This document shows, piece after piece, positions 1 through 8,962 of a stretch of DNA of 64,000 bases. The stretch is taken from positions 1 through 64,000 of the forward strand of contig CAWJPL010000002.1 of the NCBI GenBank assembly GCA_963844695.1, written 5' to 3'. A model generated the notes under the pieces. The model was not told where the DNA came from. It did no database searches and saw nothing but the letters and a program-made list of their open reading frames with translations. Position 1 is the first letter of the stretch. Each line of letters starts with the position of its first letter. Origin of the DNA: RYN-230 sp963844695 (GTDB lineage Bacteria > Actinomycetota > Actinomycetes > Streptosporangiales > Streptosporangiaceae). The position numbers were made by a program, and so were the translations under genes.

Positions 1-53
1 TCCCTCTAACGAAACCCTGGTTACAGTGTGCCCGCCTCGGCGACGTGCCGTCG

Positions 54-859
54 TCAGGGCTGGAACCGGTAGCCCATGCCGGGTTCGGTCAGCAGGTGAC
101 GGGGCCGGCCGGGTCGTCCTCCAGCTTCCGCCGGAGGCCGGCCATGTGGAAGCGCAGGTAGTGGGTGCTCTGCTGGTAGGCCGGTCCCCACACCTCGGTG
201 AGCATCCGGCGGCCGCCGACCAGTTGGCCCGGGTGGCGGACCAGGATCTCCAGCAGCCGCCACTCGGTCGGCGTGAGCCGGACCTGCTGGCCGTCCCGGG
301 TGGCCAGGTGCGCGGCCAGGTCAACGGTGGAGCGGCCGATAACCACCGGCCGCTCAGGCGGCGCCGGGCCGTCCCGGCGTAGCGCGGCCCGCAGCCGGGC
401 CAGCAGTTCCTCCATGGAGAAGGGCTTGGTCACGTAGTCGTCCGCGCCCGCGTCCAGGGCACCGATCTTGTCACCCGGCCCGGTCCGGCCGGACAGCACG
501 ATGACCGGCGCGGAGGTCACCAGCCGCAGCTCCCGGATCAGGTCCATGCCATCGATGTCGGGGAGACCGAGGTCAAGGATCACGACGTCTGGTTTTCGTT
601 GCGTAGCTTGTTCCAGAGCCGGACGGCAGGCCTGCACGGTCACGGGATCGTAGCCGCGGGCCCGGAGGTTGATCCGCAGCGCACGCAGCAGGGCCGGCTC
701 GTCCTCGACCACGAGGATGACCTGCGGGGTAGCGGGGCCGCCAGCCGTGTCCGCCGGGGCCGGGAGCTGGGGCGGCGCCCCGGCTGTCTGGGGTGCGGAC
801 GGCGCGGCGGGCACGGCCGCGCCCGGGTCCTGATCCGGTGCTGCCGCGCCCGCCGCCAT
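54..859 (-). CDS. kdpE: KdpE-type response regulator (3' frameshift)
   Basis: OmpR-family response regulator that would switch on the high-affinity Kdp potassium pump when phosphorylated. The receiver domain spans about residues 46-160, with acidic pair E52/D53, phospho-acceptor D96 and K145; a winged-helix DNA-binding domain follows. Residues 1-45 are an Ala/Pro-rich extension not usual for KdpE, but the AGGAGA ribosome site just upstream supports this ATG. The annotated frame stops early at 89, while the expected KdpE ending (LLTEPGMGYRFQP) continues in the next frame to the stop at 54. One base is therefore missing or extra near 95-105. The gene lies 29 nt after kdpC, so it is co-transcribed with the pump. 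No kdpD sensor gene is adjacent. Confidence 0.88.
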
Positions 860-888
860 GTGCCGTCTCCTTTTCTGCTGCCGGGCCG

Positions 889-1533
889 TTACTGTCCGCC
901 GGACAGCGGGAACTGCTGGTCAAGGGCGATGTTCAGGGGCAGCACGTCCACCCGGGGCTCGCCCAGGAAGCCGAGGTTGCGGCCTTGGACGAACTTGCTG
1001 ACCAGGGCCCGCACCGCCGTCGGGCTCGCGTGCCGCGCGGCGGCCACCCGGTTCACCTGCAGGTAAGCGTTCTGCGGGGAGATGTCCGGGTCCAGGCCCG
1101 ACCCGGAGGCAGTCACCGCGTCTGGTGGGATCTGCGAGATCTTCACATGGTTGAGCGCCGCGTAGGCCTTCTGCCGTTGCTTGACCAGCTGAACCTGCGT
1201 GGAGTTGTTCGGGCCCAGGTTGGACGCGGCGGAGAAGCCGGGGTCGCAGCCGTAGTCGGTCTTGACCTCCGCGTTGACCGCGTCGGACGGCCGCGGCTGG
1301 AAGTACTGCGGCAGCGGGTCGCCCTTGGCTTTCACGAACTCCTGGCACAGCAGGCTGGAGCCGACCACATGGCCCTTATAGCTGACCAGTGAGCCGTTGG
1401 CCTGGTTGTGGAAGGCCACCTGGGCTACGCCGAACATGACCAGCGGGTAGAGGATCCCGGTGAGCACGGTGAAGAAGAGCAGGCCGCGGAAGGCAGCGAG
1501 GTGCTGCCGGACGAGGCTCGGAAGACGATTCAT
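889..1533 (-). CDS. kdpC: Potassium-transporting ATPase subunit KdpC
   Basis: KdpC is the single-span subunit of the KdpFABC complex and is thought to stabilise the complex and raise nucleotide affinity of KdpB. The 214-residue protein starts MNRLPSLVRQHLAAFRGL, has one membrane helix at about residues 15-38, and then an extracytoplasmic domain with the family motifs FQPRPS and ASGSGLDPDISP. An ATG further upstream is open in frame but would lie inside the kdpB coding end. The start at 1533 lies just after the kdpB stop and gives the normal length. Fourth structural gene of the kdp operon. Confidence 0.95.
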   Translation of the reverse strand: MNRLPSLVRQHLAAFRGLLFFTVLTGILYPLVMFGVAQVAFHNQANGSLVSYKGHVVGSSLLCQEFVKAKGDPLPQYFQPRPSDAVNAEVKTDYGCDPGFSAASNLGPNNSTQVQLVKQRQKAYAALNHVKISQIPPDAVTASGSGLDPDISPQNAYLQVNRVAAARHASPTAVRALVSKFVQGRNLGFLGEPRVDVLPLNIALDQQFPLSGGQ

Positions 1534-1538
1534 TTCGG

Positions 1539-3661
1539 TCAACCACCGAATCCTGGGATGTACGTGATGATGATGTCGATGAGCTTGATCCCGATGAACG
1601 GGATGATGAGGCCGCCGACGCCGTAGATCCACAGGTTCCTGCGGAGCATGGCCGACGCCGAGGAGGGCCGGTACCGGACACCGCGCAGGGCCAGCGGGAT
1701 CAGCGCGACGATGATCAGCGCGTTGAAGATGATCGCCGAGGTGATCGCCGAGTCCGGGCTGTGCAGGTGCAGGATGTTGAGCTCACCCAGGCCGGGAATC
1801 ACGCTGGCGAACATGGCCGGGATGATCGCGAAGTACTTGGCCACGTCGTTGGTGATGGAGAAGGTGGTCAGCGCGCCCCGGGTGATCAGCAACTGCTTGC
1901 CGATCTCCACGATCTCGATGAGCTTGGTCGGGTTGGAGTCCAGGTCCACCATGTTCCCGGCCTCCTTGGCCGCGGAGGTCCCGGTGTTCATGGCCACGCC
2001 GACGTCGGCCTGGGCGAGCGCGGGGGCGTCGTTGGTGCCGTCCCCGGTCATCGCGACCAGCTTGCCGCCTTCCTGCTCCTTCTTGATCAGCGCCATCTTG
2101 TCTTCCGGCGTGGCCTCGGCGAGGAAGTCGTCCACACCGGACTCGTCCGCGATGGCCTTGGCGGTCAGCGGGTTGTCCCCGGTGATCATGACGGTCCGGA
2201 TGCCCATCGTGCGCATCTCGGCGAACCGCTCGGCGATGCCCTCCTTGACGATGTCCTTGAGGTTGATCACCCCGAGCGCGCGCGCCGCGCCGTTGACCCG
2301 TTCGGCCACGACCAGCGGGGTCCCGCCGGCCGAGGAGATGCCGTCCACGGTCTCGCCGAGTTCCGGCGGGGGAGTTCCGCCGCCGTCCCGGATCCACTGC
2401 GCGACCGAGGCGGCGGCGCCCTTGCGGATCTCGCGGCCGTCGGCCAGGTCCACGCCGCTCATCCGGGTCTGGGCGGTGAATTCGACGAACTCTGCGCCGT
2501 CGAACTCGCCTTCCTCCCGCTCGCGCAGGCCGTACTGGTTCTTGGCCAGCACCACGATCGAGCGGCCCTCGGGCGTGTAGTCGGCCATGCTGGACAGCTG
2601 CGCGGCGTCGGCCAGTTCCGCGGCGGTCACGCCGCCGACCGGGATGAACTCGCTGGCCTGCCGGTTGCCGATGGTGATCGTGCCGGTCTTGTCCAGCAGC
2701 AGCGTGTTGACGTCGCCGGCGGCCTCGACGGCGCGGCCGGACAGGGCCAGCACGTTCCGCTGGACCAGCCGGTCCATGCCGGCGATGCCGATCGCGGACA
2801 GCAGCGCGCCGATCGTGGTCGGGATCAGCGCGACCAGCAGCGCCACCAGGACGACCAGGCTCTGCGGCGCCTTGGAGTAGAACGCCATCGGCTGCAGCGT
2901 GATCACCGCGAGCATGAAGATGACGGTCAGCGAGGCGAGCAGGATGTTCAGCGCCAGCTCGTTGGGGGTCTTCTGCCGCTTCGCGCCCTCGACGAGGGCG
3001 ATCATCCGGTCGATGAAGGTCTCTCCGGGTTTGGAGGTGATCTTCACGACGATCCGGTCGGACAGCACCTTGGTGCCGCCGGTGACCGCGGACCGGTCAC
3101 CGCCGGACTCGCGGATGACCGGGGCGGACTCGCCGGTGATGGCCGACTCGTCCACCGAGGCGACACCCTCGACGACGTCGCCGTCACCGGGGATGGTCTC
3201 GCCCGCCTGGACGACGACGAAGTCGCCGAGAGTGAGCTGGGCGCCGGGCACCTCTTCCTCGCGGACCTCCTTCTGGCCGGGCTGCCAGCCGACCAGCCGC
3301 CGGGCCACGGTCTCCCGCTTGGTCCGGCGCAGCGTCTCGGCCTGGGCCTTGCCCCGGCCTTCGGCCACGGCCTCGGCCAGGTTGGCGAAGACCACCGTGA
3401 GCCACAGCCACACGACGATCGTCCAGTTGAAGACCGACGAGTGGGCGATGGCCGTGCCGGTGGTCAGCACGGCGCCGACCTCGACGACGAACATGACCGG
3501 GTTCTTCAGCTGGACCCTCGGATCGAGCTTCTTGAACGCGTCCGGCGTTGACTTGAGCAGTATCTTCGGGTCGAGCAGGCCGCCGCCGATCCGGCGGTCG
3601 CCGGGGGCCCGGGCTTTGTGTCCGGGCTGGCCGGAGCCCCGGATGTAGTGGTCACAGACAT
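1539..3661 (-). CDS. kdpB: Potassium-transporting P-type ATPase subunit KdpB (N-terminal frameshift)
   Basis: KdpB is the catalytic P-type ATPase subunit of the Kdp pump in the plasma membrane. The P-domain DKTGTIT motif with the phosphorylated Asp, the actuator TGES motif, the hinge GDGTNDAPA and the membrane segments near both ends are all visible. The ATG at 3661 overlaps the kdpA stop as TGATG, a translational-coupling arrangement. That frame (MSVTTTSGAP...) has to change within the G/C run around 3570-3605 to reach the family sequence GGGLLDPKILLKS and then LDPRVQLKNPVMFVV. The break is probably an indel error, since the other roughly 650 residues are intact. Confidence 0.93.
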
Positions 3662-5331
3662 CAGTGCAGTCCTTCTGCGAACGGGCCCAGCGCGAGGGCG
3701 GGGAAATAAGTCAGTCCGACCAGGATGAGGATGACGGCGACGAGCATGCCCACGAAGAGCGGCGTCCTGGTGTCCAGCGTTCCCGCGCTCGCAGGCACGG
3801 GGCTCTGTCTGGCTAGCGAGCCGGCTAGGCCGAGGGCGAAGATCTCGGGCGCGAACCGGCCGAGCAGCATCACGACGCCGCCCACCGCCTGGTACCACCA
3901 GCCCACGCCGGTCCCCAGGCCCGCGAACGCCGAGCCGTTGTTATTGGCCATCGAGGCGAACGCATAGACGATCTCGGTCAGCCCGTGCGGGCCCGGATTG
4001 AAGATCGCGCTCTGCCCGATGCGCAATCCGATCGACAGCCCGGACGCGCCCAGCACCAGGACGGGAAGGGTCAGGAAGTACAAGGCGGCGTACTTCATCT
4101 CGACCGGCCGGATCTTCTTGCCGATGTACTCCGGCGTCCGGCCGACCATCAGGCCGGCGACGAACACCGTGACGATAGCCAGGACCAGGATCCCGTACAT
4201 TCCCGCCCCGACGCCGCCGGGCGCGATCTCGCCCAGCGCGATGTCGAACAGCGCGATACCGCCGCCGAACGGGGTCAGCGAATCATGGAAGCAGTTCACC
4301 GCCCCGGTGGACGTCACCGTGGTCGAGGCCGCGAACAGCGAGCAACCTGGGGTCCCGAACCGGGTTTCGGTGCCTTCCGCGGCGCCGTGCGCGAGCTGCG
4401 TGGCCGTCCCGGCCCCCTGCATCTCGAAGAAGCTGATGCCGCCGACGGCGACGATCCAGATGATCGCCATGACCGCGACCAGCGCGTAGCCCTGCCGGTT
4501 GTCGCCGACCATCTTGCCGAACGCGCGCGGCGTGGCGAACGGGATGAGCAGCAGGATGAAGATCGTGAACCAGTTCGTGAACGGGTTCGGGTTCTCGAAG
4601 GGGTGCGCGGAGTTGGCGTTGAAGAAGCCGCCTCCGTTGTTCCCCATGTCCTTGATGACTTCCTGCGACGCCACCGGGCCGCCGACCATGGTCTGGTGGC
4701 CGCCGGACAGCGTGGTCAGCGTGTGGTAGTTGGCGAAGTTGTCGATCGCGCCACCCGCCATGAACACGATCGCGCCGATGACGGACAGGGGGAGCAGCAG
4801 CCGGAACACGCAGCGGGTCACGTCCACCCAGAAGTTGCCCAGCTTGTCGGTCCGGGACCGGGTGAACCCGCGGATCAGCGCGATGGCGACCACGATGCCG
4901 ACGGCGGCCGACATGAAGTTCTGCACCGCGAGCCCGCCCATCTGGACCAGGTAGGTCATGGTGGACTCGCCGGAGTAGTTCTGCCAGTTCGTGTTGGTCA
5001 CGAACGAGACGGCGGTGTTGAAGGCGGTGGCCGGCGGCACGGGGGCCATGTGCGGTCCGACCCACTGCAGCAGGTAGTGCTGCAGCCGCTGCAGGCCGTA
5101 CAGGAACAGCACGCTGACCCCGGAAAAGGCCAGCATGCTGCGCAGGTACGCGCTCCACTTCTGGTCGGCCTCGGGGTTGATCCCGATGACCTTGTAGACA
5201 CCCCGCTCCACCTTCCAGTGGTGGGACGAGGTGAAGATCTTGGCGATCCAGTTGCCGAGCGGCACATAGCACACGGCCAGCGCGGCCACCAGCAGGGCAA
5301 CCTGCAGCCAGCCCGCAAGGGAGCTGTTCAT
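3661..5331 (-). CDS. kdpA: Potassium-transporting ATPase subunit KdpA
   Basis: KdpA is the potassium-selective channel-like subunit, related to the SKT (superfamily of K+ transporters) fold. The 556-residue protein has about ten hydrophobic spans and the conserved pore-loop segments NTNWQNYSGE, NNGGGFFNANSAHPF and NNNGSAFAGLG. Length is normal for the family. Its start overlaps the kdpF stop (TGATG) and its stop overlaps the kdpB start, so the pump genes are translationally linked. No break was seen in this gene. Confidence 0.97.
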   Translation of the reverse strand: MNSSLAGWLQVALLVAALAVCYVPLGNWIAKIFTSSHHWKVERGVYKVIGINPEADQKWSAYLRSMLAFSGVSVLFLYGLQRLQHYLLQWVGPHMAPVPPATAFNTAVSFVTNTNWQNYSGESTMTYLVQMGGLAVQNFMSAAVGIVVAIALIRGFTRSRTDKLGNFWVDVTRCVFRLLLPLSVIGAIVFMAGGAIDNFANYHTLTTLSGGHQTMVGGPVASQEVIKDMGNNGGGFFNANSAHPFENPNPFTNWFTIFILLLIPFATPRAFGKMVGDNRQGYALVAVMAIIWIVAVGGISFFEMQGAGTATQLAHGAAEGTETRFGTPGCSLFAASTTVTSTGAVNCFHDSLTPFGGGIALFDIALGEIAPGGVGAGMYGILVLAIVTVFVAGLMVGRTPEYIGKKIRPVEMKYAALYFLTLPVLVLGASGLSIGLRIGQSAIFNPGPHGLTEIVYAFASMANNNGSAFAGLGTGVGWWYQAVGGVVMLLGRFAPEIFALGLAGSLARQSPVPASAGTLDTRTPLFVGMLVAVILILVGLTYFPALALGPFAEGLH

Positions 5332-5420
5332 CAGAACCTCTCAGGCAGCACGAGGGCTACGAACAAGTAGATGGTGACGATGACGCCGGCGATCAGGCCG
5401 ATCAGGTTCTCAGCGCTCAA
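5331..5420 (-). CDS. kdpF: Potassium-transporting ATPase subunit KdpF
   Basis: A 29-residue single-span peptide that starts with TTG and reads MSAENLIGLIAGVIVTIY, ending LVLPERF. This is the standard actinobacterial KdpF pattern, including the terminal PERF. KdpF is a small lipid-like stabilising subunit of the KdpFABC complex. An AAGGGGG ribosome site lies about 10 nt upstream of the TTG. The stop overlaps the kdpA ATG (TGATG), and the start lies inside the end of the upstream 29-codon ORF. Gene callers often miss it because it is so short and uses TTG. Confidence 0.9.
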   Translation of the reverse strand: MSAENLIGLIAGVIVTIYLFVALVLPERF

Positions 5421-5499
5421 AGCGCTCGACCCCCTTGACGAGGAGGAAAAGCGCGGCGAAAACCACGATGATCAGCCCGATATAGACGAGGTCGAGCAC
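5410..5499 (-). CDS. Small single-span membrane peptide at the head of the kdp operon
   Basis: A 29-codon ORF with GTG start and a good GGAGGG ribosome site 4 nt upstream. It reads V-L-D-L-V-Y-I-G-L-I-I-V-V-F-A-A-L-F, then LLVKGVERFER. It is one hydrophobic helix followed by a basic end, and its last 11 nt overlap the kdpF start. Similar tiny membrane ORFs precede kdpF in other actinomycetes. It could be a pump-associated micropeptide or a leader ORF that couples translation into kdpF. The function is not known to me; the overlap and ribosome site are seen directly. Confidence 0.7.
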   Translation of the reverse strand: MLDLVYIGLIIVVFAALFLLVKGVERFER

Positions 5500-5538
5500 G
5501 GGGCCCTCCAAGGCTTCCTGCTGGTGTGCGCCCCCTGG

Positions 5539-5573
5539 GCCCGCCACCCGCTCGGGGGAGGCGGGTGGCGGGC
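5539..5573 (-). promoter_or_regulatory. Strong hairpin in the kdp 5' leader
   Basis: A perfect 13-bp inverted repeat (GCCCGCCACCCGC with its complement) encloses a 9-nt loop. It lies 40 nt upstream of the first small ORF of the kdp operon and downstream of the candidate operator repeats, so it is inside the expected leader RNA. No long U-run follows on the kdp strand. It may be a leader structure, an attenuator or an mRNA-stabilising stem; which one is not known. Confidence 0.55.
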
Positions 5574-5692
5574 GGCCTGTGCGGCGCTTTTCAGGTGGCG
5601 GTCAGGACCTTGCGCGGTCGCCGACGGATTCAGTGAAGCCTCAGGAAACGGGGAAAAGTCCGGTCTAAACGGGACCCATGCGGGGCCCATGC

Positions 5693-5708
5693 GGTTCCTA
5701 ACAGAACC
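5693..5708. promoter_or_regulatory. Candidate operator, copy 1, upstream of kdp
   Basis: GGTTCCTAACAGAACC is an inverted repeat (GGTTC, 6-nt spacer, GAACC). A near-copy lies 122 bp away at 5815-5830, and both are followed directly by CAT-A/G-CG. Repeated dyads between kdp and its divergent neighbour fit binding sites for a response regulator such as KdpE. The protein that binds is inferred, not shown. Confidence 0.45.
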
Positions 5709-5814
5709 CATGCGCCGCCCGCCCTCACCAGTGGCGGCGCATCGCGGAGTGCGGCGGCCGGCCCGCGGGAACCATGGCCGCCGGGCTGGCCGCGGGCCGC
5801 ATCCAGCGGCGGGC

Positions 5815-5830
5815 GGATCCTAACGGAACC
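5815..5830. promoter_or_regulatory. Candidate operator, copy 2, upstream of kdp
   Basis: GGATCCTAACGGAACC matches the copy at 5693-5708 at 14 of 16 positions and is also dyad-symmetric (GG-A/T-TCC, TAAC, GGAACC). Its distance from the kdp leader suggests a distal site, or a site serving the rightward DUF4118 gene. Confidence 0.4.
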
Positions 5831-5954
5831 CATACGCGGTCTGGCCTGCGGTGACCTTGGCAGCGCGGCCCTCCGTGCTTAGGCTCGACTGGAGGGTGAG
5901 CGGGGAAGCCTGGTCGGCGCAGCATCGCAGTCTGCCGAATCGGGAGGTGCCCAA

Positions 5955-6707
5955 GTGACCCACTATCTGTCCCGGGACCGCACCGCCGTGCTGGCCGGCC
6001 TGCTGGTGCCGCTGGCGGTGGCGGCCATCCTGCTGCCCTGGCGCGCCAGCTGGTCGAACACGAACGTGGCCCTGCTCCTCGTGGTGGCGGTGGTGGCCGT
6101 GGCCGTGCTCGGCAGCCGCGCCGCCGGGGCCCTGGCGGCGGTGTCGGCGTTTGCCTGGTTCGATTTCTTCTTCACCCGGCCCTACGAGCGGTTCACCATC
6201 CACGGCTCGGCCGACATCACCACCGCGGTGCTCCTGCTGGCGGTCGGACTGGCGGTGTCGCAGCTGGCGGCCCGGGCCCGGCAGCTCCGGGTCGTCACGA
6301 TCACCGACGCCGGCTATCTCGCCCAGATCCACGAGGCCGCCTCGATAGCCAAGTCGGCCGGGGCCGCCGAGACCGTGGTGGACACCGTGAAGGAGCAGCT
6401 CATCAGCGTGCTGGACCTGGAGGACTGCCGTTTCGAGTACGGCACGCTGCTCGGTCACCCGCCTCGCCTGGAGCCCGACGGCACCGTGGTCATAGGTCAT
6501 ACTCGCTGGGACGTGGAGCAGTTCGGCCTGCCTGCGGCCGAGATCGAGTTGCGGGTGTTCGCCAACGGCCAGTACTACGGCCGGTTCATGATGCGGGCCC
6601 AGCCGGGAGCGAAGCCGTCCTTGCAGGCCCGGCTGGTCGCCGTCACCCTGGCCGATCAGACCGGGCGCGCGCTCGATTCCACGTCAAGTCAGGTCGCGGA
6701 CGCCTAG
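5955..6707 (+). CDS. DUF4118 membrane protein, KdpD-like sensor part without a kinase
   Basis: A 250-residue protein with GTG start and a GGGAGGTG ribosome site. Four hydrophobic spans fill about residues 9-105 and include the DUF4118 signature FAWFDFFFTRPYERFTI, followed by SQLAARARQL. This is the membrane module found in the middle of KdpD sensor kinases. Residues about 115-245 look GAF-like (AASIAKSAGAAETVVDTV...). There is no His-kinase H-box or ATPase domain, so it cannot be a complete KdpD. It lies divergently opposite the kdp operon, which suggests a potassium or osmotic sensing accessory role. Its 3' end overlaps the HAD gene by 24 nt, convergently. Confidence 0.85.
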   Translation: MTHYLSRDRTAVLAGLLVPLAVAAILLPWRASWSNTNVALLLVVAVVAVAVLGSRAAGALAAVSAFAWFDFFFTRPYERFTIHGSADITTAVLLLAVGLAVSQLAARARQLRVVTITDAGYLAQIHEAASIAKSAGAAETVVDTVKEQLISVLDLEDCRFEYGTLLGHPPRLEPDGTVVIGHTRWDVEQFGLPAAEIELRVFANGQYYGRFMMRAQPGAKPSLQARLVAVTLADQTGRALDSTSSQVADA

Positions 6708-7385
6708 TTCGTCGGCCCGGGCCAGCAGGTCGGCAGGGTCGGCGTAGACCCGGTACGCGCCCGCGCGCTCGAGTTCCTCACGGCCGTAACCGCCGGACAT
6801 CAGGCCAATGCCGATCGCGCCGGCCCGGCGGGCGGCCAGCAGGTCCCAGACGCTGTCGCCGACCACGTAGGCATGCCGGGGCTCCACGTCGAGCAGGGCG
6901 GCCGCGGCCAGGAACAGGTCCGGGTCCGGCTTGGCGTGCCGGACCAGGTCACGGGTGATCATCGGGGTGTCCTCGGGCAGCCCGAGCAGGCTCAGCGCGT
7001 GGCCCGAGGTGGCCCGGTAGCTGCTGGTGGCGATGGCCCAGCGCACCCCGTGCGCGGTCAGCGCGGCCAGCAACTCTGACGCTCCCGGCAGCGCCCGGAC
7101 GGAGCCGGCCTGGGCCAGGTATCCCTCCCTGTGGGCCTGCTGCAGCATGGCGACGTCCGCCTCGGACAGGGTCACGCCGGTCTCCCGGACCAGGGCGGAC
7201 ACGAACAGCCCGCCGCTCATCCCGATCCGCCGGTGGATCCGCCACACCGACAGGTCGATGTCCAGCCGGGACAGCGCCGCGTGCCAGGCGATGACGTGCT
7301 GGTACACGCTGTCGATGAGGGTGCCGTCCAGGTCGAAGAGGAACACCGGGGCGGGCGGCTCGGAGTAGCTCGCGGGAGCGGTCAT
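6684..7385 (-). CDS. HAD-superfamily hydrolase (phosphoglycolate phosphatase/beta-phosphoglucomutase-like)
   Basis: Soluble 233-residue haloacid-dehalogenase-type phosphatase. Motif I is FLFDLDGT with nucleophile D18 and D20, motif II is ATSS near residue 120, motif III Lys is in RHAKPDPD, and motif IV is GDSVWDLLAARRAGA. The helical cap sits between motif I and motif II, as in subclass I HADs that act on small phosphorylated metabolites. The substrate cannot be told from sequence. It overlaps convergently with the DUF4118 gene and has its own upstream region. Confidence 0.88.
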   Translation of the reverse strand: MTAPASYSEPPAPVFLFDLDGTLIDSVYQHVIAWHAALSRLDIDLSVWRIHRRIGMSGGLFVSALVRETGVTLSEADVAMLQQAHREGYLAQAGSVRALPGASELLAALTAHGVRWAIATSSYRATSGHALSLLGLPEDTPMITRDLVRHAKPDPDLFLAAAALLDVEPRHAYVVGDSVWDLLAARRAGAIGIGLMSGGYGREELERAGAYRVYADPADLLARADELGVRDLT

Positions 7386-7649
7386 GGCAGTAGTCTGCCG
7401 GTCCCGCTATGACCTGGGAAATTGTGACGGCTGATGACTGCTGGAGGGGGGCTTGCTGACTCGCAGACCGTAACTGTATGCTCCAACTTGATTACTATGA
7501 GTGATCTAGGCGGGCTCGTGACGGCCGCGGGGGCAAGCCCGCTGCGCACGGACTCAGACCCGCAGGAACACGCCAGCGCCGGGACGGCTGCCGCACTCGC
7601 TCCCCAGCAATCGGACAACGCAGTCACATCACCAATGAAGGGGACACCT

Positions 7650-8263
7650 GTGAACCGAATTCTCAGTAGCGCCGTCAAGGTTGCCGGATCGCTGGCGTTG
7701 ATCGGCGGTGCGGCGGCGGCCGCCGCCGCACCTGCCGGTGCTGCCCCGTCGCCCACCAACGCTTACGGGATCTCGGCCTTCGGCTTCATCGACATATCCA
7801 CCCGGTCGCCTATGCGGACGTCTTCAACACCCCCCAGGTGGCTGGGCCCGTCGTGTACCCCGGCTTCGTCACCACGGGCGGGATCCTGGACCGGGCCAAG
7901 CCGCTGCAGGCCTACTCCCAGGTCGGCGCGGTGAAGGTGCAAGGGTTCTCGCAGGTCGACCAGCTCAACGCGTCCATGGTCTCGTCCACCTGCCGGCTCG
8001 GCTTCTTCGGCGGCCCCGCGTTCGGCGATGCGACCATCCAGGGCGGCTCGATCGTGGCGCCGTCCGTGCCGTTCTTCCCGCCCATCCCGCTGATCCGTAA
8101 CCCGGCCCCCAACACGGTGATCAACCTGGGGCCGTTGACGGTCACGCTCAACAAGCAGACGGTCACGGGCAGCCGCCTCACGGTGACCGGCATCTACATC
8201 AGCATCCCCGGGCAGAACCTCTCGATCGCGGTCAGCCGCTGCGGCAGCGGCGACGTTGGGTGA
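7650..8263 (+). CDS. Secreted protein resembling the choice-of-anchor P family, copy 1 (frameshift)
   Basis: GTG start with an AAGGGGAC ribosome site. A signal peptide occupies about residues 1-31 (NRILSSAVKVAGSLAL...APAGAAPS). The mature part has the pattern YGISAFGF, then DQLNASMVSSTC, then PAPNTVINLGPLTVTLNKQ and a final VSRC, as in actinobacterial secreted proteins of the choice-of-anchor P type. The two conserved Cys probably pair. The start frame shifts once near 7795, where ATATCC should read into IHPVAYADVFN. No membrane anchor is seen at the C terminus, so the product is probably released. It is tandemly duplicated just downstream. Confidence 0.68.
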
Positions 8264-8308
8264 TCATGCGGCACCGCTGACCGCTGGACCACCAGGATGG
8301 GGACATTT

Positions 8309-8962
8309 GTGAACCGAATTCTCAGTAGCGCCGTCAAGGTTGCTGGATCGCTGGGGGTGATCGGCGGCGCATTGGCGTTCGCCGCCGCGCCCGCCGGTGC
8401 TGCCCCGTCGCCCACCTAACGCTTACGGGCTCTCGGCCTTCGGCTTCGGTGTCACCATCCACCCGGTCGCCTATGCGGACGTCTGCAACACCCCTCAGGT
8501 GGCCGCGGCCCGTCGTGTACCCCGGCTTCCTCACCACGGGCGGGATCCTGGACCGGGCCAAGCAGTTTCAGGCCTACTCCCAGGTCGGCGCGGTGAAGGT
8601 GTACGGGCTCTCGCAGGTCGAGCAGCTCAACGCGTCCATGGTCTCGTCCACCTGCCGGCGCAGCCTCTTCGGCGGCCCCGCGTTCGGCGATGCGACCATC
8701 CAGGCCGGCTCGATCGTGGCGCCCGACCGTGCCGTTCTTCCCGCCCATCCCGCTGATCCGCAACCCGGCCCCGAACACGGTGATCAACCTGGGGTCGTTG
8801 AAGATCACGCTCAACAAGCAGGCGGTCACGGGCACTGGCCTCAACGCCAGCCTCACGGTGACCGGCATCTACATCACCATCCCGGGGCAGAACCTCTCGA
8901 TCGCGGTCAGCCGCTGCGCCAGCCCCACCATTCCGCCTACACCGCCCGCTACGAACGGGTGA
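8309..8962 (+). pseudogene. Degraded tandem copy of the secreted protein (copy 2)
   Basis: GTG start and the same first 18 residues as copy 1, with the DNA nearly identical over the signal-peptide region. The reading frame is broken at least three times against copy 1: an extra T makes an in-frame TAA at 8417, an extra base lies near 8505-8512 (GCGGCCCGTCGTG), and another near 8722-8728 (GCCCGACCGTG). Between the breaks the family sequence is conserved up to NTVINLGSLKITLNKQ and VSRCASPTIPPTPPATNG. Either a true pseudogene formed after tandem duplication, or a repeat mis-assembled with several indels. Confidence 0.6.

Larger units (their letters stand above)
5500..5954. other. 455-nt kdp / DUF4118 divergent intergenic region
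   Basis: No convincing gene is present. It holds the leader hairpin at 5539-5573 and three related elements of the form CTAA-C-GG-ACCCATGCG at 5664-5683, 5697-5716 and 5819-5839. The last two carry dyads at 5693-5708 and 5815-5830. Promoters for the leftward kdp operon and the rightward DUF4118 gene must lie here. I see no clear -35/-10 pair. Confidence 0.6.

Noticed and set aside
1761..3551. 596-codon open frame on the plus strand opposite kdpB
   Set aside because: It is the mirror frame of a high-GC gene, with His/Arg/Gly-rich low-complexity translation and no domain.
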